DNA of 64,000 bases, from NCBI RefSeq assembly GCF_001659605.2, contig NC_035170.2:7819001-7883000 (forward strand), read 5' to 3'. The translations under genes and the position numbers were made by a program. This document shows, one piece after another, positions 1 through 13,204 of this stretch. Each line of letters opens with the position of its first letter. The first letter of the stretch is position 1. Source of the DNA: Manihot esculenta. Lineage: Eukaryota; Streptophyta; Magnoliopsida; Malpighiales; Euphorbiaceae. The notes under the pieces were generated by a model, which was not told where the DNA came from, searched no databases, and worked only from the letters and a program-made list of their open reading frames with translations.

Positions 1-1148
1 GCTCATGTAGGGCTTTAATTTTCCAAGTTAAGTTCCATACCTCCATGCCTAGTAAATTCATTTCAATCTTCTCAATCACCATTCTAGAGCACACACTAAT
101 ATACGTTCAACATAGCATTTATAGCAATCAAATCCAAACTCTAATTAAGCAAAATCTTAAGTAAGAAATAGAAAATCAAGTAATTACCAAATCTTGTTGC
201 AAAATTCTCCTTACTTGCACTCCTACTCTTTAATTATCTCTTTTCCCTTTGAAATACTCCACCCATGTCAGTATGTGTTTTAGAAAAAGATTGCATAACT
301 TGAAATTTAAAACTTTATAATTTAAATTTATGCATGAATGAATGGAAGGATGATGGTTCCCAGATGGAAGGATGATGGTTACTAACATTTTCTTTCATTA
401 CCTTTGATTTTCCGACAATTTGAAACCCTAACTTTTTTCTTTTGTAAATCTTTCAATTTATAGCTGATTTTCTTGAACTTGGTCTAAGGATAAACTGTTG
501 TTTTAAAAAAAGAGTTGATTTGATAAACAAATTGGCTTGCATTTGATGGAAATAAAGAAAGTTAAAGCTCACCTTTGGACAACTATAGAAGAAATTTGTC
601 TATAAAGAGAAAAGGAGGAATGCAACCTTTTTATTTTGCTTTTTCATCATCCTTTTAAGTCCTCAAGTGATGTTTGGATAGCAAGAATAAAGTGATAGAA
701 GAAAATGAAAGGTTAGAATTGGATTTTACTACATTTCAATTTAACTTTTAAACTTTCAATTAGCTAGTAAATTTAACTTTTAAACTTCCAATTAACTTAC
801 TAGCGTTTAAAAATCCATGAAAACCCTGACACCTCATAAAATACCCCTTCATTTTTTATGGTATAATCAGCTTAAATAAAAATATTTAATTTGCTTTCTT
901 TGAAAATTTGATCTTGGTGGACGTAAGGGGTTAATTTAGACTTTTTTTGCCAGACATTTGACTTTACCTTTATTAAATAAAATTAATATCATAAGAATAC
1001 ATTAAACAAGTGTATTTGTTACAATTTCCCTCCTTTAAAATTTACATTGTTCACTTGCAGAACTTTGGGGACATTGCGTAAGAAAAACAATTTTACCTGA
1101 AGAAATGATTCTAGATATTTACATCATTTTCCTTGGACAACTAACAAG
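1..1148. other. 3' flank of the transporter gene, no other gene seen
   Basis: AT-rich non-coding sequence. I see no exon-like reading frame or recognisable repeat. A short duplicated stretch (ATGGAAGGATGATGGTT) lies near 345-380. The segment next to 1149 should be the 3' UTR of the minus-strand transporter gene. Confidence 0.5.
969..974 (-). promoter_or_regulatory. Candidate polyadenylation signal of the transporter gene
   Basis: AATAAA on the minus strand about 175 nt past the stop codon at 1149, a normal distance for a plant 3' UTR. Inferred from sequence only; plant poly(A) signals are loose. Confidence 0.4.
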
Positions 1149-4100
1149 TTAGGCAGCCAGTTGATTGTCAGATAAGAGTGGGGTTTCAATATCTTCCTCC
1201 GAGGTCCTAGTTAACTGTTGCTCTGATTTAAGCAGGCAAGCAAAGCCTAAAGCGACTATCTGAGAAAAATTGAACAATTCAGTATTACTTTATCATTAAC
1301 TGATTCAATGAGAAAGATGGTTCAACCATATGGGAATGCACGCATCGCTCTGCAGAGAGACATTGTAAGGACTTACCATGCATACAGATGCAACTATGAT
1401 GCTGAAACCTTTGCAGTTGAAAGGGGCATTGCCAGAAAGGAACAGTGCTGAAACAACCACTCAGCCAATAAGCAAAGGAGAATGTGAAATGAAGAACTGA
1501 TACTAAAGAAAGAAAGAAAGGGAAATAACATTTACAACTCACAAGTTAATGGACTCATTGCCAGAGGGGATAACAAACTAGCTACTGACTTCACACCTGC
1601 AATGAATCCTTGTGCTTTTCCCTGAACAGAGATAAATCGAGTACGACCGTAAAGGTTCATAAGAAGATGCAGAACAGGGATACTGCTAAACCTACCTTGA
1701 GTCTAGGATTAAGAGAACATGAAACCAAAACCTCTTTTTCTATTCACCTAAAGAGTTTCTATAAAATAATTAAATGGTTAGCCTTGGATGAAATGTATAG
1801 TGAACTTGCAGTAATTGGTTTCACCAAGTACGAGTTAAATCTGGATTCTGGAGGCTATTCTGATAGCAAATTGTGTTGAATGATTAAACTGAACAAAAAT
1901 CTGAAGTTCCCACTACAAGATTTAAACAGGATTTCTTGCATGAATGAAAAATTGCACAGGAGTTTATAAAAATTCTATTATGCAAAAGGAAGAATGGCTA
2001 AAATTCACATTAAAGACGGAGGGATAAACCTGATTAGTTGAGCTTGAGGCTTTGGAAATAATAGCATAAGTCTGCACATGAAGAAATTCAAAATATCAAG
2101 CAGTGACCATTCAAGTTTTAAGAAGCTGAGATCAACAACCGTTTTAGACTATATGGAGATGAAAGGGGAGAAAATTAGAGAATGTATGATACTTACAGAA
2201 GGGGTTACAAGGACGTAAATTGCTCCAAATGAAGCACTCAAGTATGGCACCTGCAGTTAGTAATATGAAATGTAAAACATATTCCAATAAAGAAACTAGA
2301 GCCCTCATCTCAGACAATATTTAAAATTAATTAGTCAAGGATTGCTCAAGCTCTAGAAACTCAAACTTCCATGTAAAATGTATTGTAATACAAAACATAA
2401 TTGCATTGGGGGGGGGGGGGAGAGAGAGATTCAGAAAGAAAACCAGCAGAAAATTTCTTCCTGCTTTTTATTTAATATTTACAGGAGAAATTAACTTACA
2501 TTTTCTTCCAAATTTAGGGTCAATATTCCAAAACTGCTAGTTAGCATAAAAAGGTACAATAGCAATGCAAGGCACAGATTCATGAAATCCAAAAAAATAA
2601 AAAAAAGGCTTCATAATGTTAAGATATGAAGTCTAATAACATATTAGAGAATATATACCATATCCACGGTCGCGAATCCAACTCTGCACTGAGTTGGCAG
2701 GAGGTGGGATTCGGGGGCTCTAGCAAATTTTTTTGAGAACTATTTTGTCGTTTTTGTATTTTCCCTGAACATATAAATATGTAGTATTCTCCTAGTATAT
2801 TTTGCACGAAATCTCACAGAGAAATAAGAAAATCCTAACTATCATGGACGTACCAAATTGGTAAACCACGTTAAATCACTGTGTTCATTTCTTTACGTGC
2901 TTATTTTTAGATTGTGTGATTGTTCCATTGTTAACACATAATATTAATTATCTTAGCGAGATTTTACTTAAAACTTCTTTTTTTTTTTCTCTCCTTTAAA
3001 CACCATAAGAACTTTACTATCTGGAAATAAGGCTGTTTAAGTACGTACCCACGACGACCATGCCAATCCATATAGAAGAGCCTGTTCAGGAAAAGAAATA
3101 CCATTAAATTCTTTCACTTTTTATCTCATATTTTCATTTTTTGGTGGATATGCATAAGCGTTTGAGACAGATAGTGATAGGTAAGGCCAACTTACATAAG
3201 CTATTGATGCAAGTAAGGATAGACACAGTATCACTTTCTCACCAACCAATGGATTGGTAAGAGGAAGGACCAAAATCTGGAAGCAAACCACATGATGAAA
3301 CATTTGAAAGCTAATTAGCTATAGAATTTTGAGATTGCTTTACTTTCTCTCTGAGTAATATAAAAAGAAAAGAAAAAAAAAAAAAGAGAAGAGTTATGGT
3401 GAAAAAGAACCATGATTCATTCATCATGGACACACATAATTTCTTTTAATTTCTTAAAGGAAATATAATAGAAGAAATTAACACTAGGAAAAACATACCT
3501 GAGAAAAGATTTCGCCAATTCCCACCATTAAGAGAATTTCTGAATATTGATTTTTGTTATAACCAAACACTGACTTGAGATAGTACTGCATAGACAATTG
3601 TAAATTAGGAAATTCTAACCAAATAAATAAAAAATTCAAAAAAAAAAAAAAAAAAAAAGTAAAAGCTGCATCAGAAACCATAGATATTTACAATTAGCAC
3701 TGTGACAATTGATATTCATGAACACCCTTAGTTTCATTAAAAATGAAAATTGTATGCATTGTTACTCCATGCGTGAACTGTACAAACACAAAAAAAGTTT
3801 AGATGACAAGGCAATGTGCAAAAGACCTTCTCCATTGTGGTTGTGGGACTGGGAATAGGCAAACAGACTTCAAATGCCAAGTAGGTAGACAATATGATCC
3901 TATAACTCTAAACTTTGAACCCATATTTTTCATAAAAATACTTTATATGATAGATCTTTTTTTCTTACACATATAACATCAACCATATTAGAGATCTGGG
4001 GAGCTCATAATATGCTGCGAGAGAATCTTTTTTTATGACTTTGTGAAAGAACATAATCATGGGGCTGAACATCATATCCAACTAAAAACCTAAGGGGAAT

Positions 4101-7100
4101 GGGTTTATGGATCCTTTCAATGTAGGGAATTCTAACATGTACATTCCTAGCAATCTCGTCCTCAAGTGTGAGTGTCATTCATACAGCACTTACCAAGCCT
4201 GCTCCACTTGAACTCAAGTCTTTCTCTTAACTCGAGTAATATGACATCACCAAGCGCTCAATCACTCTAACAAATCTACTATGAGCCTGCCTGACACGCT
4301 CAATCACTCTAACAAATCTACTATGAGCCTGCCTGACACCAAGCTTACTTTTACCTTGAGTGCGCTCCTCCAAAGGACATATTATCAGCCACGTGTCCAC
4401 TTTTTCCCTCTTATTTACAAGGTCTCAATAAACCACAAGCTACTGAGTCTCCTTGCTCTTCCATCAACGTACATAGGAATTATGGAAAACCATCTTCATA
4501 CTGATTCTGCCGAATCATGTGTTCTGATACTATTGTTAAAGATCCAGGGAGCATGCAATAATCCAAGGCAGAATCCTTCTTTATTGGTCTTGTAAAGGAA
4601 TAGTCATTGGCTTGACAACACATCCAACCAAAAACCGCAAGGCAATGGTTTCATGAGTCCTTTCTACTTACATTTCTTTCACTAATCTCTTCTTAATTTT
4701 TTTTTTTTTTTTGTGTCAAAGTCTTTCACTTGTCTCCTTTCATTCAAATATGGGAATTCTAACACTGGTACATTTCTAACTCCATATACCTGAACATCAG
4801 TTTTCTTATAGGAATATTATTTTAGCAGATGGACAATTGAAATAAACAAAAAGGAAACAAAAATAAATTGACATCATAAGCTGTAATCATGAAATGAACA
4901 CATACATTCTCCTATGACTATGTTCTCTATGCAGGAGCACTTGTATACTGGTTTTCAAAGAACTTTCCGCATTACCGGTTTGCTCATTATGAATAAGCAT
5001 ACCATATTTGGCAGAAAAAAGAATGCAGTTGAGAATGAACTTACAAATAAGACACTGCTGATGCCGGACATTCCCAACTCATAGAAGAAGGAAACAAAAG
5101 AAATTCCTCTAAGTGTGGGGCTGAAAAGTAAGATAAAACTCAGTCTAATCGCATAAATAGAATGGTTTGCAAAAACAAAAATTATATGAGAAGGTTAGTG
5201 CATGTTGCAAAAACTCAAATCTAAAAGTAGTAGAATAGAGAACAATTGAGAAATGGTCTTGAAGGCATTTATTTTTATTTTAACTCTCGCATAGGTACCT
5301 GCTAAAGACTACTGTTGCAGCATCTACCATTGATTTATATCGCGTATGGAAAACCTTCATGGTCATAGCTAAGAAAGTTGATTTTTGCTCCCTCCTTTGA
5401 TTCCGTTCAACCGTCTCAAGTAGAAAGAATTGCATATAAAGTGGACAACAGATCAAGAGAGCAATTGAAACCTGAAACAACATGTTCAATAAGTACAAAG
5501 ACTATGAATTTGCGCACAGCTGCTATAATACAATTCAAAACAACAATAGATAACAAAACAGGTAAATTGAAAAAAAAAATGAAAGAAAGAGAATCAGAAA
5601 ATGGCAGGTGTTTGCAGGATTAACATACCAGAAAAATGTATTTCCCAGGCAGAAAACGTGCTAAAACATTTCCTATGACATGAGAAGCAGAAAAAAGACC
5701 AGTTATCCAACTAAATACTGCAGCCCTCCTGCCTTCTTTGACAAAATCTGCCTATCAAAGGAAGGAAAAATCTGAGAATTGACAATCTCTATTACTTCTT
5801 ATCAATAGGGATCAGTTCTTACCGCATAAGCAACAGCAATGCAGAAAATGCTTCCTTGACTTATAATAAATGAAATTGTACGGAGCGCATAGTAGGCATA
5901 TACAAATTCTCTTGATTGGTTATAGGCAAGCAAAGCTGAAAAGGAAAAAAGGAGAGCCAATCTCAGACATTGAATCAATTCCAAAATTAATTCCTCTCAA
6001 CTAGGATATCACATAAAAGCAAGGGTATATATTTTCGTCAGTAAAAGGCTTAGGATATTATATATTATACCAGAAATTAGACTTTAGAATTTTCTTTCAT
6101 AAACTCAAGGTTCTTAACTTTAGAGCAGAAAAAAAAAAGGGATGTTTCACTTATGCGTCATGTCTAAATTTTAGGGAAATCAAGTGTAAGCTGACATTTT
6201 AAACTTATGTACATTACTTCACTGAACCTTAATTAATCTTAATTCCTACTGAAAATGCTTATCTGAAACATACCAAAAGGAAATATGGAAGTAGATACAG
6301 TGATAAGTAGGAGTGGTTTACGCCCATACTCATCTGCAAGCTGGCCTAGGAGTGGTAATACCACCATCTTGAAAATTCCGACCACCTAAACAAACAAAAA
6401 GTATGAGCCTAAACATTTCCTTGAAGAAAAGACAACATAAATTAAAGCTGAACATTTAATTCAATTTTACAAACTTTACACTTTATGGTTGGTGGTCATA
6501 GATATTATACTTTACACTGCCATATTCTCAAGTACTCACCTAAGCACCTGCATGTATATATACATCCTTATATAAGAGTATTAGCCTATGCATATAAATA
6601 TATGGTCTCCAACTAAGTAATCCAGTTTTCGTCTTATTCACTCAACTACACTATGGTCATTATCAATATCATTCACTGTGGCCATAGATTCAAAGTGAAA
6701 GAAGGTTAAATAACAAAAGAGCCAAACAAAGAAAAGCTAAAAAGTCAATATAACCTAAAGCCTATTGCTTTATTAAAGTCCAAAAATAATAAAAGCGACC
6801 TTAAGAGGTGATTGAATGCAACTTGTGTGAGTCATGCATCAAACATAAAAGATTGACAAAGATGGGATCCAAATTTAATATAAAAGAAAAGGGAGGTGAA
6901 AAGGAGGTTTCAACTAAGTATTTTATCTTTATCTTCTTGTGGGACCATGGACCACATCCATATTTATTGCTATATTAAATGAGGCCCACTACTTTCAGAT
7001 GAAAGAGATAATCATGTGCCTCTATTCTAAAGCATTCAGTGTTATCATAGATCTAAACAAGCTTATAACTTTATACTAAATACTAATCAAGAACAACTTG

Positions 7101-7601
7101 ATCATCTATGGAACACATGCTCACATGCTTAAAACCCCTTAATTCATTACTGGCAATAAAAAAAATTCTAGTAAAAACAGCTCCTATTTCTGATAAAAGG
7201 TTCTTTCTCTCCAAACAGTTTGTGGAAGTATTTTCATGATTTTCCCAAGAAATAAATTAAGGAACATGCTCAATTAACAACCAACTGAAGAATACTAAAA
7301 AATCTTTATTTCAAAAAAACAGGGATCAAATTCTGCTCATACTCACAATTAGACTGCTGAGAAAGGAGAAAAGTTTACCCCCACTGTGTAACACAATTAT
7401 TCAGTAGAAAATGACACGCATGGCGTATCCTTTAACATAAACAAAATACAGTTTTCCTCCAAACATGTAAGTCAAGAACTGTGATAGTATCTGTGATTCC
7501 CCACGCAGAAATCTAGTTAAACTTTTGAAAAGGATGTAGCTAATAAAACATATATTTGTTTGTAATGCAAATCAAATAAAAGTAGAAGCAAAATTCAGCC
7601 C

Positions 7602-7638
<37 letters not shown>

Positions 7639-8557
7639 CTCCTGAAGATGTTTCCTAAGTGGACTGATCCAGTCCCTCTCAAGATTGCTTCCAAAATATA
7701 TTAGTTTCTGTCGTACTAGAACTTGGTTTTGACACTGGATAGTGATGCACCTTCTACTACGAAAATAAAGGAACGGAAAGAAAAGTAATGCTGAGAGAAT
7801 CGGGAATTAACATCCAAAATCCTCACAAATTCAGCACCCACAAAATCCCCAGGAAGGAAGGAAAAAAACAAAAAGAGAAACATAAGAAAATGCTGTGCAT
7901 AAATAAAATAAATAAATAAATAATCAGAAAAGGAAACTCCTAATCATAGAAGAACTGAAAAAGCCCATAAATGAATTCTTTTGTTCCTGATACGTCTGTG
8001 ATTGCCCAGAAAAGAGAAGTTTGAGAAGATAATGCCTTAGAATAGTGAAGGTTTTCAATTTAAACCCAGATGCAAAACTTCAAACACAGGTTTAGCAATT
8101 CATTTTTCCCTTTCTACCGGTTACTTGGACCAACTGAACAACCAAAGCAAACGAACTCAAAAGAGAAAGATGCCTAATAATAATAATAATAATAACAAAA
8201 AAAGTCAACAACCAAATTTCCATGTGTTTTTTTTTTTTTTTTTTTTTTCGTTTCTTTCTTTCTTTCTTTTCCTCTCTTCATTTTTCTTACCAACCAAACA
8301 AAGAAAAAGAAAAGAGAGAGAGCGAGAAAAAAAAAATTGTACGAAAGGGGGCGTTTATTAATTACCGTTTGTTGGAGACCACTGAGATAAATAGCCTGAG
8401 AACACGTAGACTCTCCAGGACATAAAGCAGAAGTAACAACATCAACAAGAACAGAAACAGTCATTTGCTCAGCAACCCAATGCACAGACAAAGGTAAAAG
8501 CAAGTGCACCAAAGGCCTCAACTCTCTAAACCCACTTCCACAGTTCTTCCACTCCAT
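1149..8557 (-). CDS. HIAT1/MEE15-like major facilitator transporter, complete, 14 exons
   Basis: Predicted 448-aa membrane transporter of the major facilitator superfamily, of the group called hippocampus abundant transcript-like or tetracycline-resistance-like (Arabidopsis At2g16970/At2g16980/At2g16990). Substrate unknown. Coding exons read on the minus strand: 8557-8366, 6385-6274, 5935-5823, 5751-5629, 5471-5299, 5120-5045, 3585-3499, 3276-3196, 3081-3049, 2250-2197, 2071-2030, 1621-1543, 1447-1377, 1259-1149. Every junction is GT-AG and the phases join without a stop over 1347 nt. Residues 78-87 ([10 protein letters not shown]) are the MFS loop 2-3 signature (G-x-L-A-D-x-x-G-R-K). Hydrophobic segments alternate along the chain. 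The end is hydrophilic with a DIETPLL acidic dileucine-type sequence, a possible vacuolar sorting signal (inference). The start is the first Met after the TATA box. Exon 9 is only 33 nt. The gene looks functional; introns hold microsatellites and old repeats. Confidence 0.88.
2408..2429. repeat. G-run plus (AG)n microsatellite in an intron
   Basis: Thirteen G residues followed by a short AG repeat, in the intron between exons 9 and 10 of the transporter gene. Likely length-polymorphic. Confidence 0.8.
4256..4339. repeat. 42-bp tandem duplication in an intron
   Basis: The 42-bp unit 4256-4297 is repeated without visible change at 4298-4339, in the large intron between exons 6 and 7. The surrounding 4.0-4.8 kb has further degenerate repeated phrases (a GGGAATTCTAAC phrase near 4125 and 4750), so this part of the intron is probably an old repeat. 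Confidence 0.75.
7604..7635. repeat. (CT)n microsatellite in intron 1
   Basis: About 15 CT dinucleotides within intron 1 of the transporter gene. Pyrimidine on the plus strand, so GA on the coding strand. Confidence 0.85.
8174..8335. repeat. (AAT)n, poly-T and purine-rich low-complexity block in intron 1
   Basis: An AAT trinucleotide run (about 8176-8196), a T tract (about 8227-8248) and TTTC/GA-rich sequence sit close to the intron 1 donor. Apparent open frames over this block come from the homopolymers and are not genes. Confidence 0.8.
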
Positions 8558-8704
8558 TAAACACTAATCTTTCAAGAAAGCTCAGAGCAAAAAGTTGTCG
8601 CAAAATCAAAGAATCAGGAGTTTAGAATTCAGTTAAGGAGATGAGAAGAAAGTGATGCGCCTTTTGACCCGCTTAGGTGAAACTGGATTAATCGGTCGAT
8701 GGAG

Positions 8705-8711
8705 TTATATA
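8705..8711 (-). promoter_or_regulatory. TATA box of the transporter gene
   Basis: TATATAA on the minus strand, about 150 nt upstream of the start codon at 8557. This gives a probable transcription start near 8675 and a 5' UTR of about 120 nt. Motif and spacing only; no transcript evidence. Confidence 0.55.
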
Positions 8712-8879
8712 GGTGATGGAAGGAGACAAGGAGAGAGGTTCATGTGGCAGACAAGGTGTTGACGTCCAGAGATGGCGTGCCTGCTTAAGGTCATCGTGTG
8801 CAATAGGAATTGTTCGCTTGTGTGGATGGTGGTTAGTAGGGTGCAGCTGGTGACATGGCTTAGCCTGCCGGCTTTTTAA

Positions 8880-10740
8880 TGCTTGCAAGGATCGCCAGGC
8901 AATCCTGACGGATATGCAATATGGGTCAAGTATGGTATTTAGACAAGTTTTCCCCTAAATATACTTGGATAAGTTGCACAGTAAATAAATTATTACCTAG
9001 AGTTTGTGATTTAATAAAATTAATTGTTTAACTTATTCATTTTAAAAATATTAATTACTCTAATGTTTTATTTTTCTTTAAATTAAAAATTGAGAATTGA
9101 GACTCTTAAATTTATTAGGATGAATTTATTATAAACTAAATTTGTGAGTTCAATTAATTTAATATTTTAAAATCGTAATTATTTTTTTATATTTATTTAA
9201 ATGGTTAATAATAGTAAAATGATAAAAAAAATATATTTAATTAGTCTCCATAGTTTTTATACAATTATTTAATTTTTATATTTTTAAAATTAAACTATTT
9301 AATTATTATAATATTTTAGAATACTAAATAATTAATTATTTAAAAAATAGGAATTAATTAATATTTTCTTAATAGATAAACTAAATAATTATTTTTTACT
9401 AAATCACATAAATTAAATAACACATTTCCTATATTATCACTCAAGAAAATATATAGTGAGATTATGATTTCGTGTACGCTATTCAAAACTTAACACATAT
9501 TTTCGACAATGTTAAAAAGATTTTAAAAATAAGAATGAATTCAAAAGACTAAATAAAGGTGTACATCAAATTAATAATATTAAGATAAATAATTAAAAAA
9601 ATAAAAACTAAATTTACACTTCCATGTAAATATAACTTTTTAATAATATAAATTTAATAGGTAATTTTTATTTATTTAGTTATATGTCTCAATATTATCG
9701 GCTTAGTACACTATCTCAGCACCATGATATGGTATACGAGCATTCAATAATATAGATAAAATAAACGCAAACATAAATTATTTTTTATACAAACCCAATA
9801 AATATTTCAATTTCTTTTCACAAATTCAATTTGATGGCCGTCGGTCTTTCTTTGTCTGGGGCGAGATCGAGTCTAAAAGAAGAACGCTGTCCCAAAACCA
9901 ATCAAATCCCCCTTAAGTAGACCGACCTAACATTTCAAATCCTGATTCGGACACACGGGGCAGGCCGGATCCACTGTAAACCTAGATCCAATGAGAAGAA
10001 ACGCAGTCCAGTGATGTGACGTGAGTGAAAATAGCTGACCCAGTCACTTCGCAGCCCTGTCGCGTGCGCGCTGGGGGATTAAATGGCCGTCTGGCATGGA
10101 GAGGGAACTCTGATACATCCGTACGTCCGAACTTGAGTGACAGAGACAGGTGGCACTGTAGTAGAGAGACAGTTAGACATCACTAGAGGACAAAAGGAAA
10201 AGAGATAAAAGGAGAGGAAGGTCTTTTTCTCCATCTAAGTTCACACAACCATTGTAAACTTTATTTTCTAGATCTCAGAGCATCACAATTAAAATAGAGT
10301 TTTTTTCCAATAAATATTGTAGACACTATATGTTACCATTCAATTTCAGTAATAAAAGTGGAATTTTTAAAATGAAGAAAAGGAGGGAGTATGTGCTGAG
10401 CCAAAAGTTAGTAAAAATACGATATCGTTTGTCTCAATTGGGTTATTCCAAACCACAAACCGTCTAAATATTTAGTCTCTAATGATATCCACAAAGAATG
10501 ATAATAAAAAAAATATTAGAATCGTTATAAGGGTTTGATAAGGAATAACTTTTTAGTATTAACTCTCTGCCTTTCCTACAAATTCTAGACGCTCTCAAAA
10601 ATCTCTATATAGATAAAACACCGGCTCTCATTAGATGCCCTTTTATACTAAAACTCTAGAATTTTAGTATAATATTATTTATAGTGCCTATTGATATTAT
10701 AAAACATCTGTTCAAAGTAAGCTATGTTTTGTTACCACAA
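8880..10740. other. Intergenic spacer with a GC-rich island
   Basis: From 8950 to 9830 the sequence is very AT-rich with no coding signal. From about 9830 to 10160 base composition changes abruptly to GC- and CpG-rich (GTCGCGTGCGCGC near 10060; a TGACGTGAG phrase near 10017). It then returns to AT-rich DNA. I recognise no gene, RNA or transposon here. Confidence 0.5.
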
Positions 10741-10744
10741 AACA

Positions 10745-11245
10745 GGGCTCATGTGGCAAGGATCTGACAAGTGGAAAATGCGGTCTCGCTCGAGAAAAAA
10801 AAAAAGGCTCGGACATTTTAACATCCGGTTTACCGTCAAGACTCGCCCTTCCCTAAAAAGCTGAGTCTTGGCACGGAGTTACCATTATCAGGCACATTCC
10901 CATTTCGCCTGTGGTAGCTGGATCACTAACCTATTAGCTGGCGATACCCTTATCGAGCAGTCGGCTATGTCATTATCGGATTTTCAAGAAACACTATATT
11001 TATCTCCATCTTCTTATAATATAAAAGAGGAAATAATCACAGAGTCAAAGGTACATTATCTTTAATACTACTAAAGTTTTAAGTCATCTATTATATTCTC
11101 TCTTTTCTTCAAGGTACGAATTGAGTATCGGAGTGGCTGCCATGGGCACCTGCCATCGCCTCACGTCTCGTTTTTTGCAGGTTTTTGCCAACCACAACAC
11201 AGTACCATTCTGGCCATGTCATCAGCCTAATCTCATCAACATCAT
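10745..11245 (+). mobile_element. Probable 5' LTR of old Ty3 Tat-like element F
   Basis: A block with typical plant LTR promoter layout: a TATA-like ATATAAAAG near 11020, then a transcribed leader. It is followed at about 11247 by TTGGTTCCACTGTCG, which resembles a mutated primer binding site of the TTGGCGCCGTCTGT kind. It lies directly upstream of retropepsin-like coding remnants. Boundaries are approximate and no target duplication was found. The link to F rests on order and orientation. Confidence 0.45.
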
Positions 11246-11559
11246 TTGGTTCCACTGTCGAAAAGCCCATTGGATTCTCTTTGATCATTTGGATTTATGC
11301 CAAGCTCTTATTCCCTTTTTCTCTTTAAAGAATGAACTTTTCTTCCCTATTTTTGAAAATGGCTGAAATTGTACATGTCATCACCGGAGTACCCGACAAG
11401 AGTAAAGGGAAAAATAAGCAGGTAGCAGAGGATGTCTTATCTATCCATCAAGAACCATAGACCATGCAAGAGGTAAGGTTTCACCCCACAAACAAGGCAA
11501 CTAGATTCTTCCAAAACAACCCGTTGGTCGTTAAGATCCTCCTAAACTAGTATGAGGTA

Positions 11560-12103
11560 AGGAGGATAATGGTAGATACAAGTAGTTTTGTTAACTTTCT
11601 TATCATAAATGTTTTTAACAAATTAGGCTTAGATAAAAACAACTTTGTCAGAGTCTTCTACCCTTCAATAGGGTTTGGAGATAAGACCGTGGCAGTGCTG
11701 GGCACCATCAACCTTTCCTTGGTACTCAAGGACGAAAAGTATAGACGAGAGTTGTATGTAGAGTTTAAGGTAGTATGATGTAAGCACATAGTAGACATCT
11801 CATTTGCATACAACGTGATACTCGGCCGTTCGGTCTTGAACTGCCACGGTATCGTTATTAATATGGGTACTATGTGTCTTAAGCTTCAAGCTCCCGGAGA
11901 AATAGTAGTGGTATGAGGCAATCCGAGATCAGCCAAAAAAGATTACAGATACCCTGCAAAAATTCTTGAAAAAACAATCATGCCCATCTACTTACTGGAT
12001 AAGCTAGAATCTCACATAAAGCTAGAACCCGCAGATTTGGTATAGTAGGTCCAAATAGGGAAGGAGCAAAAGATGCAGTTTAGCACTGTATTATTCGGGG
12101 AAA
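11560..12103 (+). pseudogene. Retropepsin (protease) remnant of Ty3 Tat-like element F
   Basis: Plus-strand frame with a Tat/Ogre-type protease domain: the phrases VGTINLSLVL-type (seen as LGTINLSLVLKDEKYRREL) and YNVILGRSVLNCHG are visible, separated by an in-frame TGA near 11776 and further stops after 11910. The catalytic D-[ST]-G region lies near 11570 and is degraded. The coding block runs to about 12103, where element E is inserted; the downstream RT of the same element reappears at 50015. Dead copy. Confidence 0.75.
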
Positions 12104-13204
12104 TGATACGAGCAAGAAAATGACAGAATATTTTAAAGGTTTAAAATGGAAAACTCCAAATCATAACAAATCAAGCTACCATCACTTAATTCAAGACTTA
12201 CGAGATAAGAACTATATTTAGAAAGTATGAAAAAATAAGGAAATAAGGAAAAATAAGGTAATAAGGAAATAAGCAACACACTCTTCAATACATGTAAATA
12301 CGTAATATAATTTCATATCTCGTAATACATGTATGGTCAAATTGCATTTAAGCTAATTTTATTATTTTGGTATTTTAGTATTTTGTGGGATTTATTTTAA
12401 ATTAATTTGGTCTATATTATAAGCCAAATTCGTATAGCCCATTTAGGAATGAGATTTCTCCAAGACAATTTAGAAAAATAAACTTTAATGTAATCTAGGT
12501 TTGATTATTTAACTAGATACACTTTCTATATTGTAATTATACCTTCCTACAATAAAATTAGGGTTTGAAGGCTATAAAAACTCGATTCTTTTCTTATTAC
12601 TATTGTTGAAGATTCGAGAACGAATCTTTTTGAAGAATGAGAGAATGATACGAGCAAGAAAATGACACGATATTTCAAAGGTTTAAAATGGAAAACCCCA
12701 AATTATGACAAATCAAGCTACCATCGTTTAATTCAAGGCATACGAGATGAGAACTATATTTGAGAATCATGGGAAAATAAGGAAATAAGCAACACACTCT
12801 TCAATATATGTAGACGCGAAATACAATTTCAGATCGCGTAATGCATGTACGATCAAATTGAATTTAGATCAATTTTGTTATTTTGGTATTTTAGTATTTT
12901 GTGGGATTTATTTTAAATTAATTTGGCCTATATTAGAAGCCAAATTCATGCAGCTCGTTTAGAAAAGAGATTTCTCCAAGACAATTTAGAAAAATGAACT
13001 TTAATGTAATCTAGGTTTGATTATTTGACTAGATACACTTTTTATATTGTAATTATACCTTCCTACAATAGAATTAGGATTTGAATGCTATAAAAATATC
13101 CTTAAGGTGGCAGCCACAATAAGCCAGTGAATAAAGATGATTTTATGAACAATATTTAGTTCTTCTTCATTATTTAGCAACTTATCAAGGTTTAACCTTG
13201 TGGT

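Noticed and set aside
1285..1542. 85-aa minus-strand frame
   Set aside because: It contains exon 13 of the transporter gene but in the wrong frame; the spliced frame matches the family.
8174..8557. 127-aa frame starting at the transporter ATG
   Set aside because: The first 64 residues are real exon 1; the remainder is intron 1 read-through into homopolymers.
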